64,000 nt of DNA from Phycisphaerae bacterium (lineage in GTDB: Bacteria; Planctomycetota; Phycisphaerae; Phycisphaerales; Phycisphaeraceae). The stretch covers positions 1-64,000 of the forward strand of contig JAUHZU010000010.1 of the NCBI GenBank assembly GCA_030425705.1, in the 5' to 3' direction. This document shows positions 1 through 9,600 of this stretch, one piece after another. Below the pieces are notes generated by a model that worked only from the letters and a program-made list of their open reading frames with translations, searched no databases and was not told the DNA's origin. A program made the position numbers and the translations under genes. Position 1 is the first letter of the stretch; each line of letters begins with the position of its first letter.

Positions 1-225
1 ATCGCCGACTTCGCCCGCCTCAAGTGCCTGCACCTGCACCTGGCCCACCACCTCGCCGAACGCGCGGCGGGGCAGGGCGGCACGACGGCCGGCCGGCTGA
101 TCGAGGGGTTGTTGGCAGCGCCCCGCCCGCTACAATCCGCCACGGCTCCGATCAAGCCCCCTGACCCGAAACACCCGGCCCCGCTGCGCGACCGCCTTGG
201 TCGCGCCGGTTGTTCTGCCGCTTGA
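1..225 (+). CDS. possible 3' end of an upstream gene (partial)
   Basis: Frame 1 is open from the window edge to a TGA at 223-225. The first 40 or so codons read like a protein tail (IADFARLKCLHLHLAHHL), leucine-rich and without a recognisable domain. The last third runs through the promoter of the next gene and looks less protein-like, so the true stop may be elsewhere or this may be a chance open frame in GC-rich DNA. No function can be given. Confidence 0.2.
   Translation: MADFARLKCLHLHLAHHLAERAAGQGGTTAGRLIEGLLAAPRPLQSATAPIKPPDPKHPAPLRDRLGRAGCSAA
109..136 (+). promoter_or_regulatory. putative sigma-70-type promoter of ffh
   Basis: TTGTTG (109-114), a 16-nt spacer and TACAAT (131-136) precede ffh. 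A transcript would start near 143 and carry a leader of about 94 nt, ending in a GAAAGGA ribosome-binding site at 224-230. Read from sequence only. Confidence 0.5.
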
Positions 226-236
226 AAGGACCCCCG

Positions 237-1796
237 ATGCTCGGCAACCTCTCCGAGAAGTTTGAGAACGCCCTCCGCCACCTCTCCGGCAAGTCGGAGA
301 TCTCCGAGAACAACGTCCGCGAGGCGATGGACGATGTCCGCACCGCGCTGCTCGAGGCGGACGTGCACTACGAGGTGGCCGATTCGTTCTGCGAGCAGGT
401 GCTCGAGCAGGCGACGGGCGAGAAGGTGCTCAAGGCGGTCGAGCCCGGCCAGCAGATGATCAAGATCGTCAACGACGAGTTGATCCGCCTGCTGGGCGGC
501 GACGAGGCGCTCGCGGCGGCGAACGAGCAGGGCGACGGCTACGTGCCGGGCCAGGCCTCGGCGGGCAGCGAGCTGCTGTTTGTCTCGCCGGGCCCGACGG
601 TCATCATGATGTGCGGGCTGCAGGGCTCGGGCAAGACGACGACCTGCGGCAAGCTGGCCGGCCACTTCAAGAAACGGGGCAAGAAGGTGATGCTCTGCGC
701 CGCGGACCTGCAGCGTCCGGCGGCGGTGACCCAGCTCCAGGTGCTGGCCGATCAGGTCGACCGCGAGGTCGAGGGCCCGGCCGGGGCCGGCGTGTCGTTC
801 TACGGCGAGCCGGAGAAGTGCGCCGAGTACGGCAAGGCCGTGGGCGTCGCGGTCGAGGTCTGCAAGAACGCGCTCAAGCAGGCGAAGCAGGACGGCGTCG
901 ATGTGCTGATCCTCGACACCGCGGGCCGGCTGCACATCAACGACGACCTGATGGGCGAGCTCCGCCGGGTCAACGCCGCGCTCTCGCCGCACAACATCCT
1001 GCTGGTCATCGACGCGATGACCGGGCAGGACGCGGTCAACTCCGCCAAGGCGTTCAACGACCAGCTCGAGCTGGACGGCGTGGTGCTCACCAAGTTCGAC
1101 TCGGACACGCGCGGCGGCGCAGCGCTCACCGTCCGCCAGGTCACCGGCAAACCGATCAAGTACATCGGCACCGGCGAGCATATGGACGCGATCGAGCCGT
1201 TCCACCCCGCCCGCATCGCCGGCCGCATCCTCGGCATGGGCGACATCGTCTCGCTGGTCGAGAAGGCCCAGGAACAGGTCAGCGAAGAAGAGGCCGCCGC
1301 CCTGCAGGAGAAGATGGCGCAGGGCAAGATGACCATGGACGACTTCCTCAGCCAGCTCAAGAAGCTGCGGAAGATGGGCTCGATGAAGTCGATCCTCGGG
1401 ATGATGCCGGGCATCGGCAAGGCGCTCAAGGACCTGCCGATCGAGGAGAAGCAGATCGACCAGACCGAGGCGATCATCCAGTCGATGACCCGCGCCGAGC
1501 GAAATGACGTGGACCTGCTGGACAACAGCCGGCGTCGGCGGATCGCCAAGGGCGCGGGCCAGGACGCCAAGGCCGTGTCGCAGCTCGTGAAGGGCTTTGA
1601 GATGGTGAGCGTCATGGGCCAGCAGATGTCGGGCATGGGCATGCTCGGCCGGATGAAGTCGATGGCGGGCATGGGCTCGGCGGAGATGGCGGCGATGGCG
1701 CAGGGCGCCGCGCAGCCGGGCCGGCTCAAGGGATCGAGCAAGCAGAGCCAGAAGAACAAACGCAAGTTCAAGCAGCGCAGGGGCAAGCGGCGTTAG
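237..1796 (+). CDS. ffh: signal recognition particle GTPase Ffh (SRP54)
   Basis: Binds signal sequences of nascent membrane and exported proteins and, as a GTPase with FtsY, delivers ribosomes to the inner membrane. The 519-residue protein has an N-terminal helical bundle, a G domain with P-loop GLQGSGKTTT (about 127-136), DTAGRL (about 227) and TKFD (about 285), the GTGEHMDAIEPFHP segment, and a methionine-rich M domain from about residue 335 (KMTMDDFLSQL, SMKSILGMMPG) followed by a Lys/Arg-rich tail. The ATG at 237 is chosen over a TTG at 210 because GAAAGGA lies 6 nt upstream of it and the family starts at MLGNLSEKFE. The 4.5S RNA gene was not seen here. The stop overlaps that of the convergent methyltransferase gene. 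Confidence 0.97.
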   Translation: MLGNLSEKFENALRHLSGKSEISENNVREAMDDVRTALLEADVHYEVADSFCEQVLEQATGEKVLKAVEPGQQMIKIVNDELIRLLGGDEALAAANEQGDGYVPGQASAGSELLFVSPGPTVIMMCGLQGSGKTTTCGKLAGHFKKRGKKVMLCAADLQRPAAVTQLQVLADQVDREVEGPAGAGVSFYGEPEKCAEYGKAVGVAVEVCKNALKQAKQDGVDVLILDTAGRLHINDDLMGELRRVNAALSPHNILLVIDAMTGQDAVNSAKAFNDQLELDGVVLTKFDSDTRGGAALTVRQVTGKPIKYIGTGEHMDAIEPFHPARIAGRILGMGDIVSLVEKAQEQVSEEEAAALQEKMAQGKMTMDDFLSQLKKLRKMGSMKSILGMMPGIGKALKDLPIEEKQIDQTEAIIQSMTRAERNDVDLLDNSRRRRIAKGAGQDAKAVSQLVKGFEMVSVMGQQMSGMGMLGRMKSMAGMGSAEMAAMAQGAAQPGRLKGSSKQSQKNKRKFKQRRGKRR

Positions 1797-2554
1797 ATCT
1801 GCCCGACGTAAACCTGCGTGTCGTAGGCGAACGCAACACGGCCATCCTCGGCGGTGTCTTCGAACAGTTCGCGCAGCGCGGCGAGCATCGGCAGATGGTC
1901 CGGGTGGCCGGGCGGTGGGGCGTAGGAGCTGCTCAGCAGCCGGCCCTCAAGGGCGTGGTAGCCGAAGTGCTGGGCGTAGGGGAACGAGGCCCGCTCGTGG
2001 CCGCGTGTGAAGAACGCATCGAACTCCCGGTCGCCGAGCTGGTGGTGGTGGACCGCGCGGTAGTCCGTGCCGTGGGTCTGCAGGAGCGCTTCGTACCGCT
2101 CGGCGAATGGCGATCCGGCGGTGCGGCGGGTGTTCCAGACCAGCGCGACCTTGCCGCCGGGCGTCAGGACCCGTCGGGCTTCCTCGGCGAAGCGCGGCGG
2201 ATCGAACCAGTGGAACGCCTGCGCCGCAACGACCAGCGCGACCGAGCGGTCCGCGAGCGCGGTGGACTCGGCCGAGGCGTTGATACTGTGAAACCCCGGC
2301 CGGTCGGCGAGCCGCGCCTCGGCGGCGGCGCGCATCGCGTCGTTGGGCTCGACCGCGTCCACCACCAGCCCGCGCTCCAGCAGCAACGCCGTCAGGATGC
2401 CCGTGCCCGAGCCAACGTCCGCCACGCGCGTGCCGGGCCCGAGACCCGCGCGTTGCAGCAGCCAGTCCACCGCCGACGCGGGGTAGCTCGGCCGGTAGCG
2501 CACGTAGTTGTCCACGCGGTCGGAGAAGCGGGCCTTGGGGTCGGGCGTGGGCAT
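1793..2554 (-). CDS. class I SAM-dependent methyltransferase
   Basis: A 253-residue soluble methyltransferase. The SAM-binding motif I is VADVGSGTGI near residue 43, followed by an acidic residue at the end of strand 2 (VDAVEPNDAM) and motif VAAQAFHWFDPPRF, which is typical of the Methyltransf_11 group of small-molecule methylases. The substrate cannot be told. It lies 27 nt downstream of the cytochrome/dehydrogenase gene on the same strand and is probably cotranscribed with it. Its TAA and the ffh TAG overlap on opposite strands, so the two genes converge without any terminator between them. Confidence 0.85.
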   Translation of the reverse strand: MPTPDPKARFSDRVDNYVRYRPSYPASAVDWLLQRAGLGPGTRVADVGSGTGILTALLLERGLVVDAVEPNDAMRAAAEARLADRPGFHSINASAESTALADRSVALVVAAQAFHWFDPPRFAEEARRVLTPGGKVALVWNTRRTAGSPFAERYEALLQTHGTDYRAVHHHQLGDREFDAFFTRGHERASFPYAQHFGYHALEGRLLSSSYAPPPGHPDHLPMLAALRELFEDTAEDGRVAFAYDTQVYVGQI

Positions 2555-2581
2555 GGGGCTGGGGTTCCCGAGCGGGCCGGC

Positions 2582-5377
2582 TCAGGCCGCCTTGCTGCCC
2601 CGGCTGCCGACGTACGTGACCGCGCCCAGGAGGACGAGCCCGCCCGTTACGCCGAGCATAAACACCGGGAAGACGATGCCGTGGCTCATGTCCTGCGCGG
2701 GGTTGTAGACGCTCGCCGCGGCGCGGGCGACGGCCTGCTGGGCGCTGCGTTCGGCCTCGAGCGAATCGACGAGTGTCGCGGCCGTGTCGTCGTCGCCGCC
2801 GGACATGACATACAGCGTCAGGTCGCGCAGCTCGTTGGCGTTCAGCGGGTGGACCAGGCCCTGGGGCATCGGCGACAGGTCGTACGGCCCGACCTCCCGG
2901 ACCTCCTCGGCGGGGACGTCGAGCGTCTGGCTCGGGTCGGTCGCGCTGGTGTGCAGGCGGAGCACCGTGTCGTCGTGCAGGACGACACGGCCGACGACCT
3001 TGCGGCCCTCCGCAGTGGTGACGGTGGACCAGGCGTACTGGTCGGTGACCGCCGCGCTGGGGTCGATGATGCCCGCGAGCAGGTCGCGCAGGCCGTAGGT
3101 GCTGCCGACGGTCGTGAGGTCCGGCCCCGCGCTGCCGCCGACGCCCTGGAACCGGTGGCACTGGGCGCACAGCGCGGTCTGGAATAGTTCGGCGCCGCGG
3201 GCGGCGTTGTACCCGGCGGGCCGGTCGAGGACCGCCTCGTAGGCCTCGTCCACGCTCCACGCCCGGCCGGGCCCGCGGGGCGCGGCGTCGGGCCCCAGGG
3301 CCGTCGCGCTGTCGGGCACGATGAGCAGGGCGGCGACGGCCTCCTGCTCCTCGGGGCTGCACGTGGCCAGCGCCTGGGTGCGGATCATGTTGAGGAACCC
3401 GCCGTAGCTGTTGCCGCCGACCGAGCGCGACGCGAGGTTCAGCCAGAGGAAGTAGGCCTGCCGGAGTTCGGGGGTCCAGCCGGTCTTGTGGTTGCGGAGC
3501 AGGAAGGCGTAGTGCAGCGCCTGCACCGGGGGCATCGCGTCGATCATGTTCTTGATGGCGTTGCCGTACTGCGCGTTGCGGGCGATGAGCTCCAGCCACG
3601 CGGGCGGCTCGGGCCGGGTCGCCTGGTTCATGAGGGTGATCGCCCCGTCGACGACGTGCGGGCTGTCGAGGTAGACCAATAGCCGGGCCAGCTCGATGCT
3701 GAGTTGCTCGTCGTCGTGGGGGAAGCGTGCCTCGAAGCGTTGGAGCAGCGTGTCGCGCATCGCCGGGTCGGGCGCCCCCATCCGGCAGAAGGCGAGGACG
3801 TAGACGCGGGTGAGGTCCAGGCGCTGCGCCTCGGTGAGGGCCTTCGCTTCGTGCCGGTTAGCCGCGGCGAGCAGGGCGGGGCGGTCGTCGGCCGAGCCGA
3901 CCCGGGCGAGCGCGAGCAGGGCGTGCGTCGCGGTCACGGCGTCCTGCTCGTCCAGGGCGCGCTGCCGCCAGCGCTCGGCCGGCTGGTGCTCCAGCGCGGT
4001 CCGCGCGGCGAAGCGCACATGCCGGTCGGGGTGGCGCAGCGCCGGCCAGATCGTATCGAGCGCTTCCGCGGGAGCGTCGGGCGTGTGCAGGGCCTCGAGC
4101 GCGTGCCGCCGCTCGGCCTCGGGCGTCGGCGCGGCGGGGCCGGCGCTGGGGGCGGTGTCGGCGTCGCCTTGGTACGTCACGCGGTAGAGCTTCGAGCCCA
4201 GCCGGCGTCCGCCGGTCGTGATGTACATCGCGCCGTCCGTGCCGACGACGGCGTCGGTCAGCGGCAGCGGCGAGCCGGAGAGGAACTCGTGGATGCCCGC
4301 GGTGTAGCTGGCGCCGTCGGGGGCCAGCTCGACCGCATAGATCGTGCCGAAGGTCCAGTCGAGCAGGTACAGCGCATCCTGGTAGCGCGCGGGGAACGCC
4401 GCGCCCGTGCCGAAGAGCACGCCCGTCGGCGAGCCGGGGCCGATGTCCATCACCGCGGGCAGGGAGTCGGGCGTGTACGTCGCCCACTTGCCCGTGCCGC
4501 TGCGCCAGCCGAACTCGCTGCCGCTGACGACGTGGCACACGCGGGTCGGGCGGTACCAGGGCATGCCCATGTCCCACTCCATGTCCGCGTCGAAGGTGAA
4601 CACCTCGCCGTTGCGGTCGACCGCGAGGTCGTACTGGTTGCGGTAGCCGATGCTGATGAGGTCGACCTCGCTCGCGTCGGGGCTGACCTGCAGGACGTAC
4701 CCGCCCGGGGCCATGCGACCCACGGCGTGGCCGTTGGCGTCCCACTCGCGCTGCAGGAGCAGGTCCTCGCCCCAGACGCGCGGGACCCGGCTGTGCGTGA
4801 GGGCGGGCAGGTCGCAGTGGTTGCCGCAGCTCAACAGCAGCGACGCGCCGTCGGGCGCGACAACGATCGCGTGCTGCCCGTGCTCGCCCCCGCCGGGGAT
4901 CGCGAGGATCAGCTCCGGCGCGTCGGGCCGGCCGTCGCCGTCGGGGTCCGCGGCGCGGTACAGCCCCTTGCCCGTGGCCATGATGTAGAGCGCGTCGAAG
5001 GCGTAGCACAGCCCCTGCGCGCCGCCGAGGTTCATGCCCAGCGGCTGAACTTGCGTGGTGCCGTCGCTGCCCAGCGCGGGCGGTGTCACGCGGTAGACCT
5101 CGCCGTACTGGTCCGTGGCGAACAGCGTGCCGCCGGGCCCGGTGCACAGAGCGACCCACGAGCCCTGCGACTCGCCGGGCACGTCGTACAGCACCTCGGC
5201 CTCGAAGCCCGGCAGGAGGCGCAGCCCCAGCGCGTTGGTGTGGTAGGCCGGCCCGTCCGTATCGTCGGCAAGCGCCGCGCCGCCGACAACCACCGCGGCC
5301 ACCCCCAGCACACCCCGCAGCGCCCAAGACAGCCCCGAACGCAGCCCGCGTCGCCTGTTCATCGAGTGATAGATCAT
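2582..5377 (-). CDS. exported PVC-type beta-propeller/HEAT/cytochrome c dehydrogenase-like protein
   Basis: Large periplasmic or membrane-anchored protein of a family expanded in Planctomycetes. Visible parts in order: a signal peptide (hydrophobic LGVAAVVVGGAALA), a sorbosone/glucose-dehydrogenase-like beta-propeller over roughly the first 400 residues (motifs LPGFEAEVLYDVPGE, NGEVFTFDADMEWD), an alpha-helical HEAT-like region, a c-type cytochrome domain with heme motif CAQCH near residue 735 followed by GSAGPDLTTVG, and a C-terminal transmembrane helix (FPVFMLGVTGGLVLLG). It presumably oxidises a sugar-like substrate and passes electrons to its heme; the substrate is unknown. The start at 5377 (931 residues) sits 7 nt behind a -10 hexamer, so the message may be leaderless; an ATG at 5362 (926 residues) is the alternative and gives a more usual signal peptide start. 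Confidence 0.85.
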   Translation of the reverse strand: MIYHSMNRRRGLRSGLSWALRGVLGVAAVVVGGAALADDTDGPAYHTNALGLRLLPGFEAEVLYDVPGESQGSWVALCTGPGGTLFATDQYGEVYRVTPPALGSDGTTQVQPLGMNLGGAQGLCYAFDALYIMATGKGLYRAADPDGDGRPDAPELILAIPGGGEHGQHAIVVAPDGASLLLSCGNHCDLPALTHSRVPRVWGEDLLLQREWDANGHAVGRMAPGGYVLQVSPDASEVDLISIGYRNQYDLAVDRNGEVFTFDADMEWDMGMPWYRPTRVCHVVSGSEFGWRSGTGKWATYTPDSLPAVMDIGPGSPTGVLFGTGAAFPARYQDALYLLDWTFGTIYAVELAPDGASYTAGIHEFLSGSPLPLTDAVVGTDGAMYITTGGRRLGSKLYRVTYQGDADTAPSAGPAAPTPEAERRHALEALHTPDAPAEALDTIWPALRHPDRHVRFAARTALEHQPAERWRQRALDEQDAVTATHALLALARVGSADDRPALLAAANRHEAKALTEAQRLDLTRVYVLAFCRMGAPDPAMRDTLLQRFEARFPHDDEQLSIELARLLVYLDSPHVVDGAITLMNQATRPEPPAWLELIARNAQYGNAIKNMIDAMPPVQALHYAFLLRNHKTGWTPELRQAYFLWLNLASRSVGGNSYGGFLNMIRTQALATCSPEEQEAVAALLIVPDSATALGPDAAPRGPGRAWSVDEAYEAVLDRPAGYNAARGAELFQTALCAQCHRFQGVGGSAGPDLTTVGSTYGLRDLLAGIIDPSAAVTDQYAWSTVTTAEGRKVVGRVVLHDDTVLRLHTSATDPSQTLDVPAEEVREVGPYDLSPMPQGLVHPLNANELRDLTLYVMSGGDDDTAATLVDSLEAERSAQQAVARAAASVYNPAQDMSHGIVFPVFMLGVTGGLVLLGAVTYVGSRGSKAA

Positions 5378-5380
5378 GGC

Positions 5381-5390
5381 TGATAGGATA
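5381..5390. promoter_or_regulatory. shared divergent -10 element between cytochrome gene and serB
   Basis: TGATAGGATA contains TAGGAT (5384-5389) on the plus strand, 9 nt before the serB ATG, and TATCCT (5390-5385) on the minus strand, 7 nt before the ATG at 5377. The two start codons are only 21 bp apart, so the two -10 boxes overlap almost completely and both transcripts would be leaderless or nearly so. Confidence 0.45.
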
Positions 5391-5398
5391 CACCGGAT

Positions 5399-6370
5399 AT
5401 GAACCGATCTGTCGTGATCCTGGCCGGCCCGCGCCTCACCGACGAGCACTTCCGCGCCGTCGCCACCGCGCTCGCGCCCCAGCGCATGGAGCTGGCCAAC
5501 ATCACGCCCCTGTCCCTGCACCCCGACCAGCGGGAGCGCACGCCCGGCGGTGGGCTCGGGGGTTCGTTTGGGGCCGACGCCGCCGTCCTCGCCTTCGAGG
5601 GCGAGCCGCTGCACCCCACGACCCTCGCCCCGGCCATGCTCGAGCTGCACAAGCTCCTGGGCGTGGACGTCAACTGGCTGCCGCAGGACGCGTTCCTGGC
5701 CGACATCAAGCTCGCCGTGTTCGACATGGACTCGACGCTGATCCAGCACGAGGTCATCGACGAGTTGGCCATCGAGGCGGGCAAGGGTGTCGAGGTCGCG
5801 GCCGTGACCGAGAAGGCCATGCGCGGCGAGATCGACTTCGACACCTCCCTGCAGTACCGGGTCAAGACCCTCAAGGGGCTCCCCGATACGACGCTCGCCC
5901 GCGTCGCGGACCGGCTGCGCCTCACCCCGGGGGCCGAGACGCTGATCGCCACCCTACGCCACCGCGGCATCACCACCGCCATCCTCTCCGGCGGGTTCAC
6001 CTGGTTCGCCGAATCCGTCAAACGCCGGCTCGGGCTGGACTTCTACCACGCCAACCGGCTGGAGGTCCGCGACGGGTGCATGACCGGCCAAGTCATCCCG
6101 CCCATCGTCAACGCCGAACGCAAACGCGACCTGCTCGGCGAGATCGCCCGCGACCTGGGCCTCCGCCCCGAGCAGACCCTGGCCGTCGGGGACGGCGCGA
6201 ACGACCTGCTCATGCTCGAGTCCGCCGGGCTCGGCGTCGCCTACCACGCCAAGCCCAAGGTCCAGCAGCAGGCCGCCCTGCGCATCAACGCCACCACGCT
6301 CGAAGGCGTCCTCTACCTCCTGGGCGTCCCCGAAACCGAGTGGGCCCAGCCCCGCCCCGCAGGGGTATAA
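5399..6370 (+). CDS. serB: phosphoserine phosphatase SerB
   Basis: HAD-superfamily phosphatase for the last step of serine synthesis (phosphoserine to serine). In the 323-residue protein the HAD motif I is FDMDSTLIQHEVIDEL (nucleophile Asp about 109), motif II ILSGGFTWF (about 196), and motif III/IV AVGDGANDLLML (about 263). The N-terminal 100 residues form the ACT-like extension found in longer SerB proteins. The cap-region hallmark EKAMRGEIDF is present. There is no ribosome-binding site in the 21 bp between the two divergent starts, consistent with a leaderless message. Other serine pathway genes are not in the window. Confidence 0.93.
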   Translation: MNRSVVILAGPRLTDEHFRAVATALAPQRMELANITPLSLHPDQRERTPGGGLGGSFGADAAVLAFEGEPLHPTTLAPAMLELHKLLGVDVNWLPQDAFLADIKLAVFDMDSTLIQHEVIDELAIEAGKGVEVAAVTEKAMRGEIDFDTSLQYRVKTLKGLPDTTLARVADRLRLTPGAETLIATLRHRGITTAILSGGFTWFAESVKRRLGLDFYHANRLEVRDGCMTGQVIPPIVNAERKRDLLGEIARDLGLRPEQTLAVGDGANDLLMLESAGLGVAYHAKPKVQQQAALRINATTLEGVLYLLGVPETEWAQPRPAGV

Positions 6371-6371
6371 T
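6366..6371 (+). promoter_or_regulatory. perfect -10 hexamer TATAAT upstream of valS leader
   Basis: TATAAT overlaps the serB stop codon and lies exactly 6 nt before an ATG at 6378. It could start a leaderless short reading frame and the valS transcript with a leader of about 275 nt. Confidence 0.45.
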
Positions 6372-6377
6372 CCAGCC

Positions 6378-6449
6378 ATGGCTCACACCCCACGCCCCAT
6401 CCCATCGGCCGGCCCGGCCCCCGCGACCCTCAGCGTCGCCGTTAGCTGA
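6378..6449 (+). CDS. possible 23-residue leader peptide upstream of valS
   Basis: ATG at 6378, six nt behind TATAAT, opens a 23-codon frame (MAHTPRPIPSAGPAP...SVAVS) that ends in TGA at 6447. Two valine codons lie near its end, which is weak support for an attenuation role at valS. A GGGG-ACGA-CCCC hairpin follows the stop. The peptide is proline/alanine-rich with no known relatives that I recognise; it may be chance. Confidence 0.25.
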   Translation: MAHTPRPIPSAGPAPATLSVAVS

Positions 6450-6605
6450 GGGGACGACCCCCACCCGCAGACCCACCGAAGCCCGGACGTGGTGCGCCGC
6501 CGCAGCAAGCACGATGCGCCCGTCCCCTCCCTTCGCTTACGATGATGAAACAAGCAAGCGAGAACACCCCCGCGGGTTGTTCTTTTCGCACACGTTCGAT
6601 GTCCG

Positions 6606-6644
6606 TGCCTAGGCCCTAGGCCCTAGGCCCTACCCCTTAGACCC
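6606..6644 (+). repeat. tandem CCTAGGC repeat directly upstream of valS
   Basis: Three 7-nt units CCTAGGC followed by CCCTACCCCTTAGACCCTG end 7 nt before the valS ATG. On the minus strand this reads as G-runs separated by CCTA, a variant of the 8-bp GGGGCCRA repeats near recO and at 46217-46292. No ribosome-binding site is visible between it and the valS start. Confidence 0.6.
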
Positions 6645-6651
6645 TGCCGCC

Positions 6652-9600
6652 ATGACCACCGCCCACACCCCGCCCCCCAGCGCGACCGACCTGCCCCCGC
6701 AGTACGACCCCACCCAGGTCGAGCCCCACGTCCTCGAACGCTACCTCGCGGACAAGGCCTACGCCGCCTCGACCGACGCGGCCGGCGACCCCTACGCGAT
6801 CGTGATCCCCCCGCCCAACGTCACCGCCGCGCTGCACCTGGGCCACGCGCTCAACAACACCTTGCAGGACATCCTCACCCGTGTCCACCGCATGCGCGGC
6901 TGCAACACCCTCTGGATGCCCGGCACCGACCACGCCGGCATCGCCACCCAGACCGTCGTCGACAAGCGCCTGCAAGCGGAAGGCAAGCCCGCGCTCAAAG
7001 AGCACAAGCAGATGGAGCTCGACGGTGAAGACGGCCGGGGGCAGTTCATCGCCCGCGTGACCGACTGGAAAGACGAGTACGAAGCCGTCATCACCAACCA
7101 GCTCAAGCAGATGGGCTGCTCGTGCGACTGGGACCGCCAGCGGTTCACGATGGACGACCAGTGCGCCAAGGCCGTGCGCGAGGCGTTCTTCCAGCTCTTC
7201 AAGGACGGCCTGATCTACCGCGGCAAGCGGCTGGTCAACTGGGACCCGGTGAGCCAGACCGCGCTCGCCGACGATGAAGTCGAGATGGAGACCATCGACG
7301 GGAACTTCTACTACATGAAGTACCCGGTGTGCGATCCCGACGGAAACGAGACCGGCGCGTTCGCGACCGTTGCGACGACGCGGCCCGAGACGATGCTCGG
7401 GGACACGGCCGTGGCCGTGAACCCCGACGACGCCCCGCGCGCCGAACTCATCGGGCAGTTCGTGAAGCTCCCCATCGTGGGCCGCATCATCCCCATTATC
7501 GGCGACGACTACGTCGTCATCCCCGATGAAGACAGCGAGGACGCCAAGGCCAGGATGGCCTCGGGCTTCCTGAAGGTCACCCCCGCGCACGACCCCAACG
7601 ACTACGAGATCGGCCAGCGCCACGGCCTGCCCATCATCAACGTCATGGCCCCCGACGCGTCGATCTCCATCGACCACGGCTGGCCGGCGGAAGAAGCGCC
7701 CGGCGACAACGAGACGCTCAAGCCCTTCCTCGGTTTATCGCGCGAGGAGGCCCGCAAACAGGTCGTGATCTGGTTCAAGGACCACGGCCTGATGCAGGAA
7801 GTGAAGCCGTATCGCCACGCGGTCGGCCACAGCTACCGCAGCCACGTGCCCGTCGAGCCGTACTACACCGACCAGTGGTACGTGAAGGTGACGGATGACC
7901 GCCTGGCCGGCGCGGCCCTGCGCGCGATGGACGCGTCGCAGTACGAGGGCGATCGTGGCGGCGAACCGGGGCCCGGCCTGAAGTTCTACCCCGACCGCTA
8001 CGCCAAGACATTCCAGACCTGGCACGAGAACATCCGTGACTGGTGTATCTCACGGCAACTGTGGTGGGGGCACCGGATTCCGGTGTGGAGTAAACGATGT
8101 GAAAGCAAGCAAGAAGTTACAGAAGCCTTTCACACATTAGATCAATGCTTGAAGCAAGACATTTTGGAAGATCTATTGCAAGGCGATGGTGATTTGGCCA
8201 GTCTGCGTATGATTGATAACAAGACGGGTGAAATTGTTTCTGCCACCGTTTCAGAGTTCAATCATGGCTTGAATGGTGATGTTTCCATTTTCATTTGTTT
8301 GAAGTCTGAAAGCGATATCCACGCGATTGAGCGTAACGGCTTCACCCAAGACCCCGACGTCCTCGACACCTGGTTCTCCTCCGCCCTCTGGCCACTCTCA
8401 ACCCTCGGCTGGCCCGGCGATACCGACGAACTCGCCAAGTGGAACCCGACGTCCGTGCTCTGCACCGCGCGGGAGATCATCACGCTGTGGGTCTCGCGGA
8501 TGGTCATGTTCAATCGCTACTTTAAGGGCGGGGACCTGCCGTTTAGGGATGTGTTCATCCACGCGATGATCCAGGACGGGCACGGGCAGAAGATGTCGAA
8601 GAGCCTGGGCAACGGCGTGGACCCGATGGACATCATCCACAGCCACGGCAGCGACGCCATGCGCTTCACGCTCACCAAGATGACCACCCAGACCCAGGAC
8701 GTCCGCCTGCCCGTGGACATGGTGGACCCGAAGACCGGCGAGACGTTCTCGCCGACCTACATCACCGCGAAGAACGGCTGCAAGGTCGCCGCGCCGGTCC
8801 AGGAACACAACGGCTCGAAGATGGTGTCGTCCTACGGCCTGGCGTCGGGCGAGGCGAAGCCGACCGACGCGATGCCCCTCGCGCGCAACACCAGCGAGAA
8901 GTTCGACGAGGGCCAGCGCTTCGCGAACAAGCTGTGGAACGCGTTCCGCTTCGCGCTGCCGCTGCTTTCGAGTGACGGGGCAAGCGCACGTTCGGCGAAT
9001 GCGGGCTTCGGGCTCGCGGAGAAGTGGGTCCTGAACCAGTTGGGCAAGACGATCGAGACGGCGGACAGGGCGCTCGCCGAGTACCGCTTCAGCGACTACG
9101 CGACGGCGTTGTACGACTTCGTCTGGCGGGACCTGTGCGACTGGTACGTGGAGATCGTGAAGCCGACGGTGAAGGAGAGCCCGGCCCAGCAGCAGGTGCT
9201 GGCGACGTGCCTCGACGCGTCGCTGCGGCTGCTGCACCCGGTGATGCCGTTCATCACCGAGCGGCTGTGGTCGGCGCTGCGGGCGTCGGCGGGCGGGATC
9301 GAGCGGGTGCCCGGCGTGGCGCTGCCCGACAGCGAGCTGCTGATCCATGCGGGCTGGCCGACGGCCGAGGCGTCGCTGCGGGACGCGGAGGCGGAGCGCG
9401 ACTTCGAGCTCTTGCGTTCGATCATCGAGGCGATCCGCAACGCGCGGAGCGTGTACAAGATCCCGCCGCGGCAGGAGGTCGGGGCGACGACCAAGGCCCC
9501 GGCGCACATCGCGCAGCTCATCTTCAACAACCGGGGGATCACGCTCCCGCTGACGCGGTGCGTCGGGCGCGGCGTGGGCCCGAAGATCGATCGGCCGGCC

